A DNA stretch of 64,000 nt from Frigidibacter mobilis (GCF_001620265.1 NZ_CP012661.1:1674001-1738000), one strand, 5' to 3'. Shown: positions 1 to 8,443, counted from the stretch's first letter. Notes: a model not told the origin generated them from the sequence alone. Program-made: numbers and translations.

Positions 1-563
1 AACTGGAAGGTGCCGACGCGGATATGGCTCGCCGCCACCCGCAGCAGCACCGCGCCGGGCAGGGCGCGCCCGTCGCGGATCACGCTCTCGCCGGTGGTGG
101 CCGCCGCCAGCGCCCGCGTGGTCGGCACCCCAAGCGCCGCCATAGCCTCCGACACCAGGTATTCGCGCAGGACCGGCCCCAGCCAGGCCCGGCCGTCGCC
201 GCGGCGCGAGAAGGGGGTGGGGCCCGATCCCTTCAGCTGCAGGTCCACCCGCTGCCCGTCCGGGCTCACAATCTCTCCCAGCAGCAATGCCCGCCCGTCG
301 CCAAGCTGCGGCGACCAGCCGCCGAACTGGTGCCCGGCATAGGCCTGTGCCAGCGGCTCGGCCCCCTCCGGCACCAGGTTGCCGGCCACCATTGCCGCGC
401 CCTCGGCCCCCGCCAGCGCCTCGGCATCCAGCCCCAGATCGCGCGCCAGCCGTTCGTTCACCGCAATCATCCCCGGCGCCTTCACCGGTGAGGGGTTCTG
501 TCGGGCATGGAAACGCGAGGGCAGCCGGGCATAGCTGTTGTCGAAGGGTAGGGTCAGGGTCAT
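1..563 (-). CDS. selO: Protein adenylyltransferase SelO/YdiU, N-terminal part (cut by window edge)
   Basis: Reading the minus strand from an ATG at 563 gives 187 residues that run off the window. They match the N-terminal region of the SelO/YdiU pseudokinase family, which transfers AMP from ATP to hydroxyl side chains of proteins. Visible signatures are [20 protein letters not shown] at about residues 78-97, [19 protein letters not shown] at about 109-126 and [15 protein letters not shown] at about 138-152. The catalytic C-terminal part lies outside. The start is supported by the family's usual opening, a short aromatic stretch followed by YARLP. A dispersed intergenic repeat (641-694) separates it from the nucleoside hydrolase upstream on the same strand. 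Confidence 0.9.
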   Translation of the reverse strand, partial: MTLTLPFDNSYARLPSRFHARQNPSPVKAPGMIAVNERLARDLGLDAEALAGAEGAAMVAGNLVPEGAEPLAQAYAGHQFGGWSPQLGDGRALLLGEIVSPDGQRVDLQLKGSGPTPFSRRGDGRAWLGPVLREYLVSEAMAALGVPTTRALAAATTGESVIRDGRALPGAVLLRVAASHIRVGTFQ

Positions 564-640
564 CGGGCATCTCCTCTGGCCCTCGATATGGGCATGGCGG
601 CCGCCCCGGTAAACCCCGCCCCACCTTCCGCATTCGTTCT

Positions 641-694
641 GGCCAAATATCCCGGGGGGAGTCTGCGCAGCAGACGGGGGGCAGCGCCCCCTTC
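641..694 (+). repeat. Modular intergenic repeat, copy 1
   Basis: A GTTCTGG block is followed by CCAAATATCCCGGGGGGA, then the small palindrome GTCTGCGCAGCAGAC and a GGGGGGCAGCGCCCCC hairpin. It abuts the stop codon of the nucleoside hydrolase (698-700). Read on the minus strand the order is hairpin then GGGATATTT, so it lies where a terminator of that gene would be. Seven relatives are found elsewhere in the window (7307, 10011, 13092, 24381, 49351, 53564, 60566). Confidence 0.8.
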
Positions 695-697
695 TTG

Positions 698-1639
698 CTA
701 CAGCCGCGAAATCCGCTCGGTCAGCAGTGCAAAGAACCCTTCGGCATCCAGATCGCCCATGAACATCGCATTGGGCTGGCGGCCCGTGACCCGCCACCAG
801 TCGGCAACGGTCATGCCGGCGGTGAACTCGCCGCGGGTCTCGATTTCCACATTGATATGCCGGCCGGAAAACAGGTCCGGCTGCAGCAGGTAGGCGACGG
901 TGCAGGGGTCATGCAGCGGCGCGCCCTCGCTGCCGTATTTCGCCATGTCGAAGCGCTCGAAGAAATCGGTCCAGCCGGCGACGGCATGGCCGACCGGGGT
1001 GCCAAGCGCGCGGAACGCCTCCACCCTTGCGCGGGTGGTCAGGGCCTTGTGGGTCACGTCGAGCGGCATCACCACCAGCGGAACGCCGCTTTTGAATACG
1101 ATTTCAGCGGCTTCCGGGTCGACATGAATGTTGAATTCCGCTGCGGGCGTGATGTTGCCCACCTCGAAATACGCGCCCCCCATCAGCACCACTTCCGACA
1201 CGCGGCTGGCGATGTCGGGGGCGCGCTGGAAGGCGGTGGCGAGGTTGGTCAGGGGCCCGAGCGCGCAGAGCGTCACCGAGCCCGGGGTCTGGGCGCGCAG
1301 CGTGTCGATCAGGAAATCCACCGCATGGCCCGGCGCCATCGGCATCGCCGGATCGGGCAGGTCGGTGCCGTCGAGCCCGCTCTTGCCATGCACATGCTCG
1401 GCGGTAATCAGGTGGCGGGTCAGCGGGCGCTCGCAGCCGGCAAAGACCTTCATGTCCGTGCGCCCGGCCAGCTCGCAGATCACCCTGGCGTTGCGGGTGG
1501 TCAGCGGCAGCGGCACGTTGCCGGCGACACAGGTGATCCCCAGCACATCCAGCTCGGGGCTGGCCAGCGCCAGCAGGATCGCCACGGCGTCATCCTGCCC
1601 CGGATCGGTGTCGATGATGATCTTGCGCGCTTTGGTCAT
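698..1639 (-). CDS. Inosine-uridine preferring nucleoside hydrolase
   Basis: A 313-residue protein of the IunH/RihA nucleoside hydrolase family, cytosolic enzymes that split ribonucleosides into base and ribose for salvage. The diagnostic N-terminal calcium and ribose motif [15 protein letters not shown] is at residues 7-21. The length is normal for the family (300-320). Later segments [10 protein letters not shown] and [15 protein letters not shown] also fit, the latter carrying the conserved NxxxDPEAA signature. It starts with ATG at 1639 and is separated from the iron-binding protein gene upstream by a hairpin terminator at 1702-1729. Base preference cannot be read from the sequence, so no specific symbol is given. 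Confidence 0.9.
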   Translation of the reverse strand: MTKARKIIIDTDPGQDDAVAILLALASPELDVLGITCVAGNVPLPLTTRNARVICELAGRTDMKVFAGCERPLTRHLITAEHVHGKSGLDGTDLPDPAMPMAPGHAVDFLIDTLRAQTPGSVTLCALGPLTNLATAFQRAPDIASRVSEVVLMGGAYFEVGNITPAAEFNIHVDPEAAEIVFKSGVPLVVMPLDVTHKALTTRARVEAFRALGTPVGHAVAGWTDFFERFDMAKYGSEGAPLHDPCTVAYLLQPDLFSGRHINVEIETRGEFTAGMTVADWWRVTGRQPNAMFMGDLDAEGFFALLTERISRL

Positions 1640-1701
1640 GTGCCCTCCGGGTTTCGTGCGCAGGGTGACGAGACCGGGCGCGGAAGTAAAGGGAGCGCAT
1701 G

Positions 1702-1729
1702 AAAAAGGCGGCCCGGAGGCCGCCTTTCC
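1702..1729 (-). terminator. Rho-independent terminator of the iron-binding protein gene
   Basis: Ten-base stem (1704-1713 with 1718-1727) with a four-base loop CGGA. On the minus strand it ends in TTTTT. It lies 18 bases past the stop of the iron-binding protein gene. Confidence 0.8.
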
Positions 1730-1746
1730 GTAGCGATTTCAAGGGG

Positions 1747-2754
1747 TCAGCCGTCGAAGTTGACCTCTTCGATCAGCTTCAGCGCGGCGGGGCGCAGCTT
1801 GGCGATCTCGATCAGGCCCAGGCTGTCGGGGGTGAACTCGCCCCAGCTTGCCACCAGCTCGGACCGGGCGACGCCCGGCTTGACCGGGAATTCGTTGTTG
1901 GTTTCGGCATAGATCGCCTGCGCCTCGTCCGAGGCCAGGAACTCCATCAGCTTCAGCGCCGCATCCTTGTTCGGGGCCGACTTGGTCATCGCCACGCCCG
2001 AGATGTTCAGGTGGGTGCCGCCGCCTTCGAAGGTCGGGAACACGATGCGCACCGACTCGGCCCAGGGCAGTTGCTCGGGATCGGCGAGCATCTGGCCCAT
2101 GTAATAGGTGTTGCCAAGGCTGATGTCGCATTCGCCGGCCCAGATCGACTTGACCTGGCTGCGGTCATTGCCCTCGGGCTTCTTGGCCAGGTTGGCCTTC
2201 ACGCCTTCCAGCCAGGTGCGGGTCTCGTCCTCGCCGTGATGCGCGAGATAGGCGGCGGCCAGCGCGACGTTGTAATCGTTGGTGCCGGGGCGGGTGCAGA
2301 GCCGGCCCAGCCATTTCGGGTCGGCCAGGTCTTCATAGGTCGTCACCTCGCCATCGGCGACGCGCTCCTTGCTGGCATAGATGATGCGGGCGCGGCTGGT
2401 CAGGCCGAACCAGTGGCCTTCGGGATCGCGCAGTTCGGCCGGGATCGCGGCGTCGAGCGCGTCCGAGGTCACCGCCTGCGTCACGCCGGCATTCACCACT
2501 TCGGACAGGCGGGCGATATCGACGGTCATCACCAGATCGGCGGGGGAGCGGCTCCCCTCGGCGGTCAGGCGCTCGACCATGCCCTTGTCGACAAAGGCCA
2601 CGTTCACCGGAATGCCGGTTTCGGCGGTGAAGGCATCAAACAGCGGTTGCACCAGTTCGGGCTGGCGATGCGAATAGACATTCACTTCATCGGCCAGCAC
2701 CGGCGCGGCAAGCGCGGTGGCAGCGGTGGCCAGAAGTACAAGACGAAACGACAT
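1747..2754 (-). CDS. Periplasmic Fe(3+)-binding protein of an ABC transporter (FutA/FbpA type)
   Basis: A 335-residue extracellular solute-binding protein that would capture ferric iron in the periplasm for an ABC importer. It has a clear signal peptide (about residues 1-21, ending VLADE), the typical mature start VNVYSHR, and the paired-tyrosine iron ligands in GNTYYMGQML. I chose ATG 2754 rather than the upstream ATG at 2790 because GGAGGA lies seven bases before it and the signal peptide follows directly. No permease or ATPase gene is adjacent, so it would act with components encoded elsewhere. A TGA-N9-TCA iron box candidate lies at 2821-2835. Confidence 0.9.
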   Translation of the reverse strand: MSFRLVLLATAATALAAPVLADEVNVYSHRQPELVQPLFDAFTAETGIPVNVAFVDKGMVERLTAEGSRSPADLVMTVDIARLSEVVNAGVTQAVTSDALDAAIPAELRDPEGHWFGLTSRARIIYASKERVADGEVTTYEDLADPKWLGRLCTRPGTNDYNVALAAAYLAHHGEDETRTWLEGVKANLAKKPEGNDRSQVKSIWAGECDISLGNTYYMGQMLADPEQLPWAESVRIVFPTFEGGGTHLNISGVAMTKSAPNKDAALKLMEFLASDEAQAIYAETNNEFPVKPGVARSELVASWGEFTPDSLGLIEIAKLRPAALKLIEEVNFDG

Positions 2755-2820
2755 GAAACAGTCCTCCAGAGTAAAAGCCTCGGAAATCATAAGCCGGAAC
2801 CGGCGCCCGAGGTCAATACC

Positions 2821-2835
2821 TGAGTGAAGAAGTCA
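2821..2835. promoter_or_regulatory. Candidate iron-responsive operator (TGA-N9-TCA)
   Basis: TGAGTGAAGAAGTCA fits the TGA-N9-TCA pattern described for RirA and Rhodobacterales iron boxes (RirA/IscR type repressors). It lies 67 bases upstream of the iron-binding protein start, the expected target. The match is to a short degenerate consensus, so functional binding is inferred from position and gene identity. Confidence 0.5.
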
Positions 2836-2869
2836 TGTTTGTCTGACGCATATGTGCAGGGGAAAGGGA

Positions 2870-3709
2870 TCAGGTTCCGGCGGCCTTCTCGGCCGCCTTG
2901 GCCGCGTTCCACAGCGCGTCCATTTCCTCCAGCGAGCTGTCCTCGGGGCGGCGCCCGTCCGCGGCCAGCGCCGCCTCGATGCTGGCGAAACGGCGGATGA
3001 ACTTGGCATTGGCGGCGCGCAGGGCGGCTTCGGGATCGACCTGCAGATGGCGGGCAAGGTTGGCCATCACGAACAAGAGGTCGCCCATTTCCTCGGCCAC
3101 CTCGTCTTGGGTCAGGGTGTCCTTCGCCTCGACCAGTTCGCGCGCCTCCTCCACGATCTTGTCCAGCACTTCGGTGGTCGAGGGCCAGTCGAAGCCGACC
3201 CGTGCCGCGCGCTTTTGCAGCTTCAGCGCCCGCAGCAGGGCGGGAAGGCCGGGGGCGACGCCGTCGAGCACGCCGGTTTCGGCCTTCGCGGCGCGCTCGG
3301 CAGCCTTGATCCGCTCCCAATCCGCCGTCTGCTGGTCGGCGGACTTGTCGCGGGATTCGTTGCCGAACACATGCGGATGGCGGGCGACCATCTTGTCGGC
3401 CACGCCCCTGGTGACGCTGTGAAAGTCGAAATGCCCCGCCTCGGCGCCGATCTGGGCGTGGTAGACCACCTGCAGCAGCAGATCGCCCAATTCCCCCTGC
3501 AACTCGCCCCAGGCCTGCCGCTCGATGGCGTCGGCCACCTCATAGGCCTCTTCGATGGTGTAGGGGGCGATGCTGGCGAAGCTCTGGACCAGGTCCCAGG
3601 GGCAGCCGGTATCGGGGTCGCGCAGCCGCGCCATGATCTCCAGCAGCCGCGGCAGGCCACCCTCTGGATCGTGAACCAGGGCGTCGGAATTTTGGGTGCG
3701 GAGTGTCAT
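2870..3709 (-). CDS. mazG: Nucleoside triphosphate pyrophosphohydrolase MazG
   Basis: A 279-residue MazG, hydrolysing nucleoside triphosphates to monophosphates and pyrophosphate as a housecleaning and stress-response enzyme. Two tandem MazG domains are visible. The first carries the metal-binding EEAYEVADAI and ELGDLLLQVVYHAQI helices, the second EEARELVEA and EEMGDLLFVMANLAR. The opening LPRLLEIMARLRDPDTGCPW is a hallmark of the family. An upstream ATG at 3772 would overlap the divergent amidohydrolase gene, so ATG 3709 is preferred and gives the normal family length. The gene is divergent from the M20 amidohydrolase, with 61 bases between starts. Confidence 0.92.
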   Translation of the reverse strand: MTLRTQNSDALVHDPEGGLPRLLEIMARLRDPDTGCPWDLVQSFASIAPYTIEEAYEVADAIERQAWGELQGELGDLLLQVVYHAQIGAEAGHFDFHSVTRGVADKMVARHPHVFGNESRDKSADQQTADWERIKAAERAAKAETGVLDGVAPGLPALLRALKLQKRAARVGFDWPSTTEVLDKIVEEARELVEAKDTLTQDEVAEEMGDLLFVMANLARHLQVDPEAALRAANAKFIRRFASIEAALAADGRRPEDSSLEEMDALWNAAKAAEKAAGT

Positions 3710-3770
3710 TGCGGATGCCTGCAAGATCGCGTCATCTGCGCCTAGCAGAAACCGCCCGCGAGTGTCCACC

Positions 3771-4934
3771 ATGCCCGTCCTGAACCGGATCGCCGATTAT
3801 GCCCCCCAGATGACCGCCTGGCGGCAGCATCTGCATCAGCACCCTGAACTTGGGTTCGAGTGCCATGAGACCGCCGCCTTCATCGTGGCGCGCCTGCGCG
3901 AGATCGGCGTGGACGAGATCCATGAAGGGATCGGCCGCACCGGGGTGGTGGCAATCGTCAACGGCAGCGGCGAGGGGCCCACGCTGGGCCTGCGCGCCGA
4001 CATGGACGCGCTGCCGATCGTGGAGGTGACGGGCAAGCCCTATGCCTCGACGGTGCCGGGGCGGATGCATGCCTGCGGGCATGACGGGCATGTCACCATG
4101 CTGCTGGGGGCGGCGAAATACCTGGCGGAGACGCGGCGCTTTGCCGGCCGCGTGGCGCTGATCTTCCAGCCGGCGGAAGAGGATGGCGGCGGCGGCGCGG
4201 CGATGGTGGAAGACGGGATGATGGACCGGTTCGACATCCGCGAGGTCTACGGCATCCACAACAGCCCCAATACGCCCTTCGGCCATTTCCACACCGCGCC
4301 GGGCGCGCTGATGGCGGCGGTGGATACGGCCTGGGTCTACCTCACCGGCAAGGGCGGCCACGGCGCGACGCCGCATGAGACGGTGGACCCGATCCCGGCG
4401 GCGGTGGGGATGATCGGCGCGCTGCAGACCGTGGTGTCGCGCAACGTCCATGCGCTCGATGAACTGGTGATCTCGATCACCCAGATCCATTCCGGCACCG
4501 CCAGCAACATCATCCCCGAGGAGGCCTGGTTCTGCGCCACCATCCGCAGCTTCACTCCCGAGGTGCGGGCGCTGGCGAAGAAGCGCTTCCACGAGATTGT
4601 CGAGGGGCACGCGGCGGCCTACGGGGTGGCGGCGCGGGTGGACTATGACTGGGGCTATCCGCCGACGGTGAACCATGCCGCGCAGGCGGGCTTTGCCGCC
4701 GAGGTGGCGCGCGAGATTTCGGGGGATGGCGCGGTGCTGGCCGATGCCCCCAAGGAAATGGGCGCCGAGGATTTCAGCTACATGCTGCAGGCGCGGCCGG
4801 GGGCGTACCTGTTCCTCGGCACCGGGCCGGGGGCGGGGCTGCACCACGCCGCCTTCGACTTCAACGACGAGGCCGCGCCGGTCGGGGCCAGCTTCTTCGC
4901 GCGGCTGGTGGAACGGGCGCTGCCGCTGAGCTAG
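3771..4934 (+). CDS. M20 family amidohydrolase (hippurate hydrolase-like)
   Basis: A 387-residue zinc or manganese amidohydrolase of the M20D group, which removes N-acyl groups from amino acids or related amides in the cytosol. Metal-site motifs are visible: LRADMDALPI (75-84), MHACGHDGH (99-107), FQPAEEDGGGG and GAEDFSYML near the C-terminus. The dimerisation lid domain lies between. The start at 3771 follows a short leader and fits family alignments better than the in-frame ATG at 3696. Its TAG stop (4932-4934) lies inside the CTAG target duplication of the neighbouring insertion sequence. The natural substrate is unknown. Confidence 0.88.
   Translation: MPVLNRIADYAPQMTAWRQHLHQHPELGFECHETAAFIVARLREIGVDEIHEGIGRTGVVAIVNGSGEGPTLGLRADMDALPIVEVTGKPYASTVPGRMHACGHDGHVTMLLGAAKYLAETRRFAGRVALIFQPAEEDGGGGAAMVEDGMMDRFDIREVYGIHNSPNTPFGHFHTAPGALMAAVDTAWVYLTGKGGHGATPHETVDPIPAAVGMIGALQTVVSRNVHALDELVISITQIHSGTASNIIPEEAWFCATIRSFTPEVRALAKKRFHEIVEGHAAAYGVAARVDYDWGYPPTVNHAAQAGFAAEVAREISGDGAVLADAPKEMGAEDFSYMLQARPGAYLFLGTGPGAGLHHAAFDFNDEAAPVGASFFARLVERALPLS
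4931..4934. repeat. Target site duplication CTAG (left)
   Basis: Left copy of the 4-base CTAG target duplicated by the IS481 element; the right copy is 5954-5957. The left copy contains the amidohydrolase stop on plus and the transposase stop on minus. Confidence 0.85.
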
Positions 4935-5875
4935 CTGTGAAGTCTCATCAGGTTGTTCACCCGCGTTAGGGGCGATAGGCCGTTGAGGGCGGAGTGTGGT
5001 CGTGATCGGTTGAACCAGTCAATCCATCGTGTCAGGTCTGCGTTTCTGGCGGCTGAGGTTGGATGTGCGAGGCCGTAGGCCCATTCGCGCAGAAGGGTCT
5101 GGATGAACCGCTCGGCCTTGCCATTGGTTTTCGGGGTGTAAGGCCGGGTGAAGATGTGCCGGATGGCCAGCAGGCGCAGAGCCTTGGCGAAGCGGCGGGA
5201 GCGGTAGGCACTGCCATTGTCTGTCATCACCCGCTCCACCTGGATGCCTCGGGCCCGGAACCACCTCAGGGCGCGCAAGAGGAAGCCGGTGGTGGTGTCC
5301 TTGCGCTCGTTCTCCAGCACCTCGACATAGGCCAGGCGGGTCGCGTCATCGACGGCTACATGCACGAAGTCCCAGCCGGCACCACGGTTGCGGCATCCGA
5401 CCCGTGTCCCCGTGACCCGGTGGCCGGGTTGGGCGAACCGACCCAACTTCTTGATATCGAGATGGATCAGCTCGCCCGGCCGCTCGCGCTGATAGCGGCG
5501 CACCGGCTCGGGCGGGTCAATGCGCGCCAGAAGGCCCAGCCCCTCCCGACGCAGCCAGCGCGCGACCGTCGAACGCGCCAGCCCGAGCTTGTCGGCAATC
5601 GCGGCCCCGGTCAGGCGCAGGGACCGGCGCAGGAACGCGATCAACGCGACCCTCGCCTCGGACAACCGCCGGGCCACGCGGACAGGCGCGCTGGCGCGAT
5701 TGGTCAGCGCCGCATGTCCGCCCGCGCGGAACCGGGCAAGCCATTTGCGGACCGTGCGCACCGACACCGCGAAGGCCTGCGCCACCTCCGCGGCGCTCTG
5801 GCCGGCGGCAATCCGGGCAACGATCTGCTCTCGACTGTGAACCGTGAGACGGGCACCATGATGCGGGTTGTTCAT
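4931..5875 (-). CDS. IS481-family transposase
   Basis: A 314-residue DDE transposase of the IS481 family. The N-terminal helix-turn-helix (SREQIVARIAAGQSAAEVAQ onward) precedes the rve integrase core with the acidic triad in HLDIKKLGRF, MTDNGSAYRS and TNGKAERFIQ. ATG 5875 is preferred over 5935 because the reading frame of the longer form extends through the terminal inverted repeat. The frame ends LMRLHS and its TAG stop (4931-4933) is outside the element, supplied by the CTAG target duplication. It appears full length, so the element may still be active. Confidence 0.92.
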   Translation of the reverse strand: MNNPHHGARLTVHSREQIVARIAAGQSAAEVAQAFAVSVRTVRKWLARFRAGGHAALTNRASAPVRVARRLSEARVALIAFLRRSLRLTGAAIADKLGLARSTVARWLRREGLGLLARIDPPEPVRRYQRERPGELIHLDIKKLGRFAQPGHRVTGTRVGCRNRGAGWDFVHVAVDDATRLAYVEVLENERKDTTTGFLLRALRWFRARGIQVERVMTDNGSAYRSRRFAKALRLLAIRHIFTRPYTPKTNGKAERFIQTLLREWAYGLAHPTSAARNADLTRWIDWFNRSRPHSALNGLSPLTRVNNLMRLHS

Positions 5876-5953
5876 CCTTCGGGGTCCTCGGCTGGAGTTT
5901 GGCGATTGCAGCCTAACCCCCTTCCGGGTGAACAACCTCCTGAGACTTCACAG
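4935..5953 (-). mobile_element. IS481-family insertion sequence, complete, 1019 bp
   Basis: The element is bounded by imperfect inverted repeats that begin CTGTGAAGTCTCA at each end and continue to TGTTCACCCG, with two mismatches over roughly 29 bases (4935-4963 and 5925-5953). It carries one transposase gene. It is flanked by CTAG on both sides, the target core known for this family. The ancestral site is reconstructed as GAGCTAGGGGC, where the stops of the amidohydrolase (plus) and the FAD oxidase (minus) overlapped. Confidence 0.9.
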
Positions 5954-5957
5954 CTAG
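5954..5957. repeat. Target site duplication CTAG (right)
   Basis: Right copy of the CTAG target duplication. Its minus-strand TAG (5954-5956) is the stop codon of the FAD oxidase gene. Confidence 0.85.
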
Positions 5958-7299
5958 GGGCGCGGCAGCGGCCCGTCGCGCAGGGCATAGGCGGCATAGG
6001 CGGCGCGCAGGGCCAGCTTGCGCAGCCGGGGCAGCGGGAAGCGCCGGGGCGGCGTGGTCAGAAGCGCGGGCAGGGTGGCCGGCGCCCCCGCGACCAGCCG
6101 CGCCGCCTCGGCCCCGCCAAGCGAGGCGGCGGCAACGCCGTTGCCATGCCAGCCAAAGGCCGCGAACAGGCCGGGCGCGCCGGGGACGGGCCGACGAAAG
6201 GGGCGAGGCTGCCGGTCAGGCAGGCCAATCCCGACCATGACGTTTCGGTTTGTGCATCGCGCCACGCCGGAAACAGCGCCTCGAAATGCCGCCTGAGGCG
6301 CGCCAGCGTCTCGGCCTCCGCGCGTGGCCGGGCCGAGAGCCCGCCGCGCATCCCAAACAGGAAGCGGCCATCGGGAAGGTGGCGGAAGTAATGCAGCAGC
6401 TGCCGCGAATCGTAGGACATCAGCGGCGAGGTGAAGCCCTGCGCCGCCCGCTCTGCCTCCGTCAGCGGCCGGGTGACGAGGATGGCCGAGAACACCGGCA
6501 GGGTGCGGCCCGCCAGCCAGGGCTGCAGATCCTCGGGCGTGTAACCATTGCCGGCGATCAGTACGCGGGCCGCGATCAGGCTGCCGCCCGGCGTGGTCAG
6601 CCGCCAGCCGCCGGCCACCGGCTCCAGCCGCGTCACCGGGCTCTGCCCCCAGATCCGCGCCCCCGCAGCGCCCGCAGCCCGCGCCAGCCCCTGCACATAG
6701 CGCATCGGGTCCAGCGCAAACCCCTCGGCCCCGAGTGCCGCGCCATGAAAACCCGGCCCGGCCAGCCCCTGCTCGGCCATCGCGCCCGCCGCGACCAGCC
6801 GCGGCGCCGTGCCATGCAGCGCCGCCTCGGCCTCTGCCGACGCCTGCAGCGCGGCATAGGCGGCGGGGGAATGGGCCAGCAGCGCCTCGCCCGGCGGCCC
6901 CTGCCGCGCGTCGATCCCCTCTGCCTCCAGCAGCCCCGCGACATGGGCAATCGCCCGCAGCTGGTAGCCTCGCCAGTCGCGCGCGCCCTGCACCCCGTGC
7001 CGGGCCACGATTGCCGCATCGTCCAGCTTGGCACCGCCCAGGCAGCAGAACCCGCCATTGCGCCCCGAGGCGCCCCAGCCCGGCTGCGCCGCCTCCAGCA
7101 CCGCCACATCGGCACCGTGCTCCCGCGCCAGCGCCAGCGCCGCATTCAGCCCGGCATAGCCCGCGCCGATCACCGCCACCCCGGCCCGCGCCTCGCCCGC
7201 CAGCGGCGGGTGCCCCGGCAAAGGCGTCGTTCCCGCCCAATGGCTCGCCGGCCAGGCCGGATCATAGGCCGCCGCCTCGTAGAACTGCCGCACCGCCAT
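5954..7299 (-). pseudogene. FAD-dependent amine oxidoreductase (PuuB/OrdL-like), frameshifted
   Basis: A DAO-family flavoprotein resembling gamma-glutamylputrescine oxidases. From ATG 7299 (preceded by AAGGGGAAGGA) it reads MAVRQFYEAAAYD and a dinucleotide fold VAVIGAGYAGLNAALALA at about residues 30-47, then GWGASGRNGGFCCLGGAK. Near 6187 the frame breaks after SLAPFVGP; the expected C-terminus continues in another frame as VPGAPGLFAAFGWHGNGVA and ends at the TAG 5954-5956. Adding one base makes 449 codons, the normal length, so this is either a sequence error or a fresh pseudogene. Divergent agmatinase suggests a polyamine role. Confidence 0.8.
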
Positions 7300-7306
7300 T
7301 CCTTCC

Positions 7307-7376
7307 CCTTTGCCTTGTTCCAAATATCCCGGGGGGAGCGGGCCTGCCAAGGCCCGCCGGGGGGCAGCGCCCCCCT
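7307..7376 (+). repeat. Modular intergenic repeat, copy 2
   Basis: CCCTTTGCCTTGTTCC block joined to AAATATCCCGGGGGGA, followed by a GCGGGCCT/AGGCCCGC hairpin and GGGGGGCAGCGCCCCCC. It lies between divergent genes, immediately before the FAD oxidase start, whose ribosome-binding region overlaps its left block. This is one of two copies not positioned after the end of a gene. Confidence 0.8.
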
Positions 7377-7477
7377 CCTTGCGTTTCTGTGGGCAGCGCC
7401 CCCTCTTGCCACATATCCCCGCTTGACTCCGCCCCGCCCACGGGCCGAGGTCTTGGCATCCCGGACAGGAGGACAGC

Positions 7478-8443
7478 ATGGCCCTTGAAGACGCCAAGAC
7501 CCAGGTCGATCTGGCCTTCACACGGCAGCAGACCCGTGGGCTCGCCTTCGAGAATGCCTTTGGCGGCGCCACCAGCTTCCTGCGGCGGCGCTATACCAAG
7601 GATCTGGCGGGCGCCGATCTGGCCATTACCGGCGTGCCCTTCGATCAGGCGGTCACGCATCGGCCCGGCACCCGCTTCGGCCCGCGTGCGATCCGCGAGG
7701 CGAGCACGCTCCAGGCCTTCGATCCGCCCTATGGCTGGGGCTTCGATCCGCTGACCGAGTGCAGCATCGTCGATTACGGCGACCTGGCCTTCGATTATGC
7801 CAGGGTCGCCGAATTCCCCGAGGCGCTGACCGCGCATATCCGCGGGATTCTGGCGGCGGGGCCGGGGACGATCACCCTTGGCGGCGACCACTACATCACC
7901 TTCCCGATCCTCAAGGCCTATGCCGAGAAGTTCGGGCCGATCTCCCTGCTGCAATTCGACGCCCATTCCGATACCTGGGCCGATGACGACATGGCCCGCA
8001 TCGACCACGGCACCATGTTCTACAAGGCGGTGAAGCTGGGGCTGATCGACCCGGCGCGCTCTGTCCAGGTCGGCATCCGCACCGACAATCCCGATACGCT
8101 GGGGGTTCACATCATCGACGCGCGGGAAGTGCATGAGCGGGGGCCGGCAGCGGCGGCGGCGAAGATCCGCACCATCCTCGGCGATCATCCGACCTACCTG
8201 ACCTTCGATATAGACGCGCTCGACCCCGCCTTCGCGCCCGGCACCGGCACGCCGGTCTGGGGCGGGCTGCACAGCTGGCAGGTCGCGGCGATGCTGCGGG
8301 ATCTGGCGGGGATCAACCTTGTCGGTGGCGATGTGGTCGAGGTCTCGCCGCCCTATGACACCACCGGCGCCACCGCGATTGCCGGGGCGCATGTCGCGCA
8401 TGAGTTGCTGGCCCTCTATTGCTGGCGCAAGGCCGGGCGATGA
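7478..8443 (+). CDS. speB: Agmatinase
   Basis: A 321-residue ureohydrolase that converts agmatine to putrescine and urea with a binuclear manganese centre. Metal ligands are visible in GGDHYIT (His138), QFDAHSDTW (Asp161, His163, Asp165) and TFDIDALDPAFAPG (Asp244, Asp246). The stretch RPGTRFGPRAIREAS is typical of agmatinases. ATG 7478 follows AGGAGG at good spacing. It is divergent from a PuuB-like oxidase gene, so the pair may feed agmatine or putrescine nitrogen into catabolism. A related guanidino-acid hydrolase activity cannot be excluded from sequence. Its stop overlaps the start of the DUF1499 gene by four bases. Confidence 0.88.
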   Translation: MALEDAKTQVDLAFTRQQTRGLAFENAFGGATSFLRRRYTKDLAGADLAITGVPFDQAVTHRPGTRFGPRAIREASTLQAFDPPYGWGFDPLTECSIVDYGDLAFDYARVAEFPEALTAHIRGILAAGPGTITLGGDHYITFPILKAYAEKFGPISLLQFDAHSDTWADDDMARIDHGTMFYKAVKLGLIDPARSVQVGIRTDNPDTLGVHIIDAREVHERGPAAAAAKIRTILGDHPTYLTFDIDALDPAFAPGTGTPVWGGLHSWQVAAMLRDLAGINLVGGDVVEVSPPYDTTGATAIAGAHVAHELLALYCWRKAGR

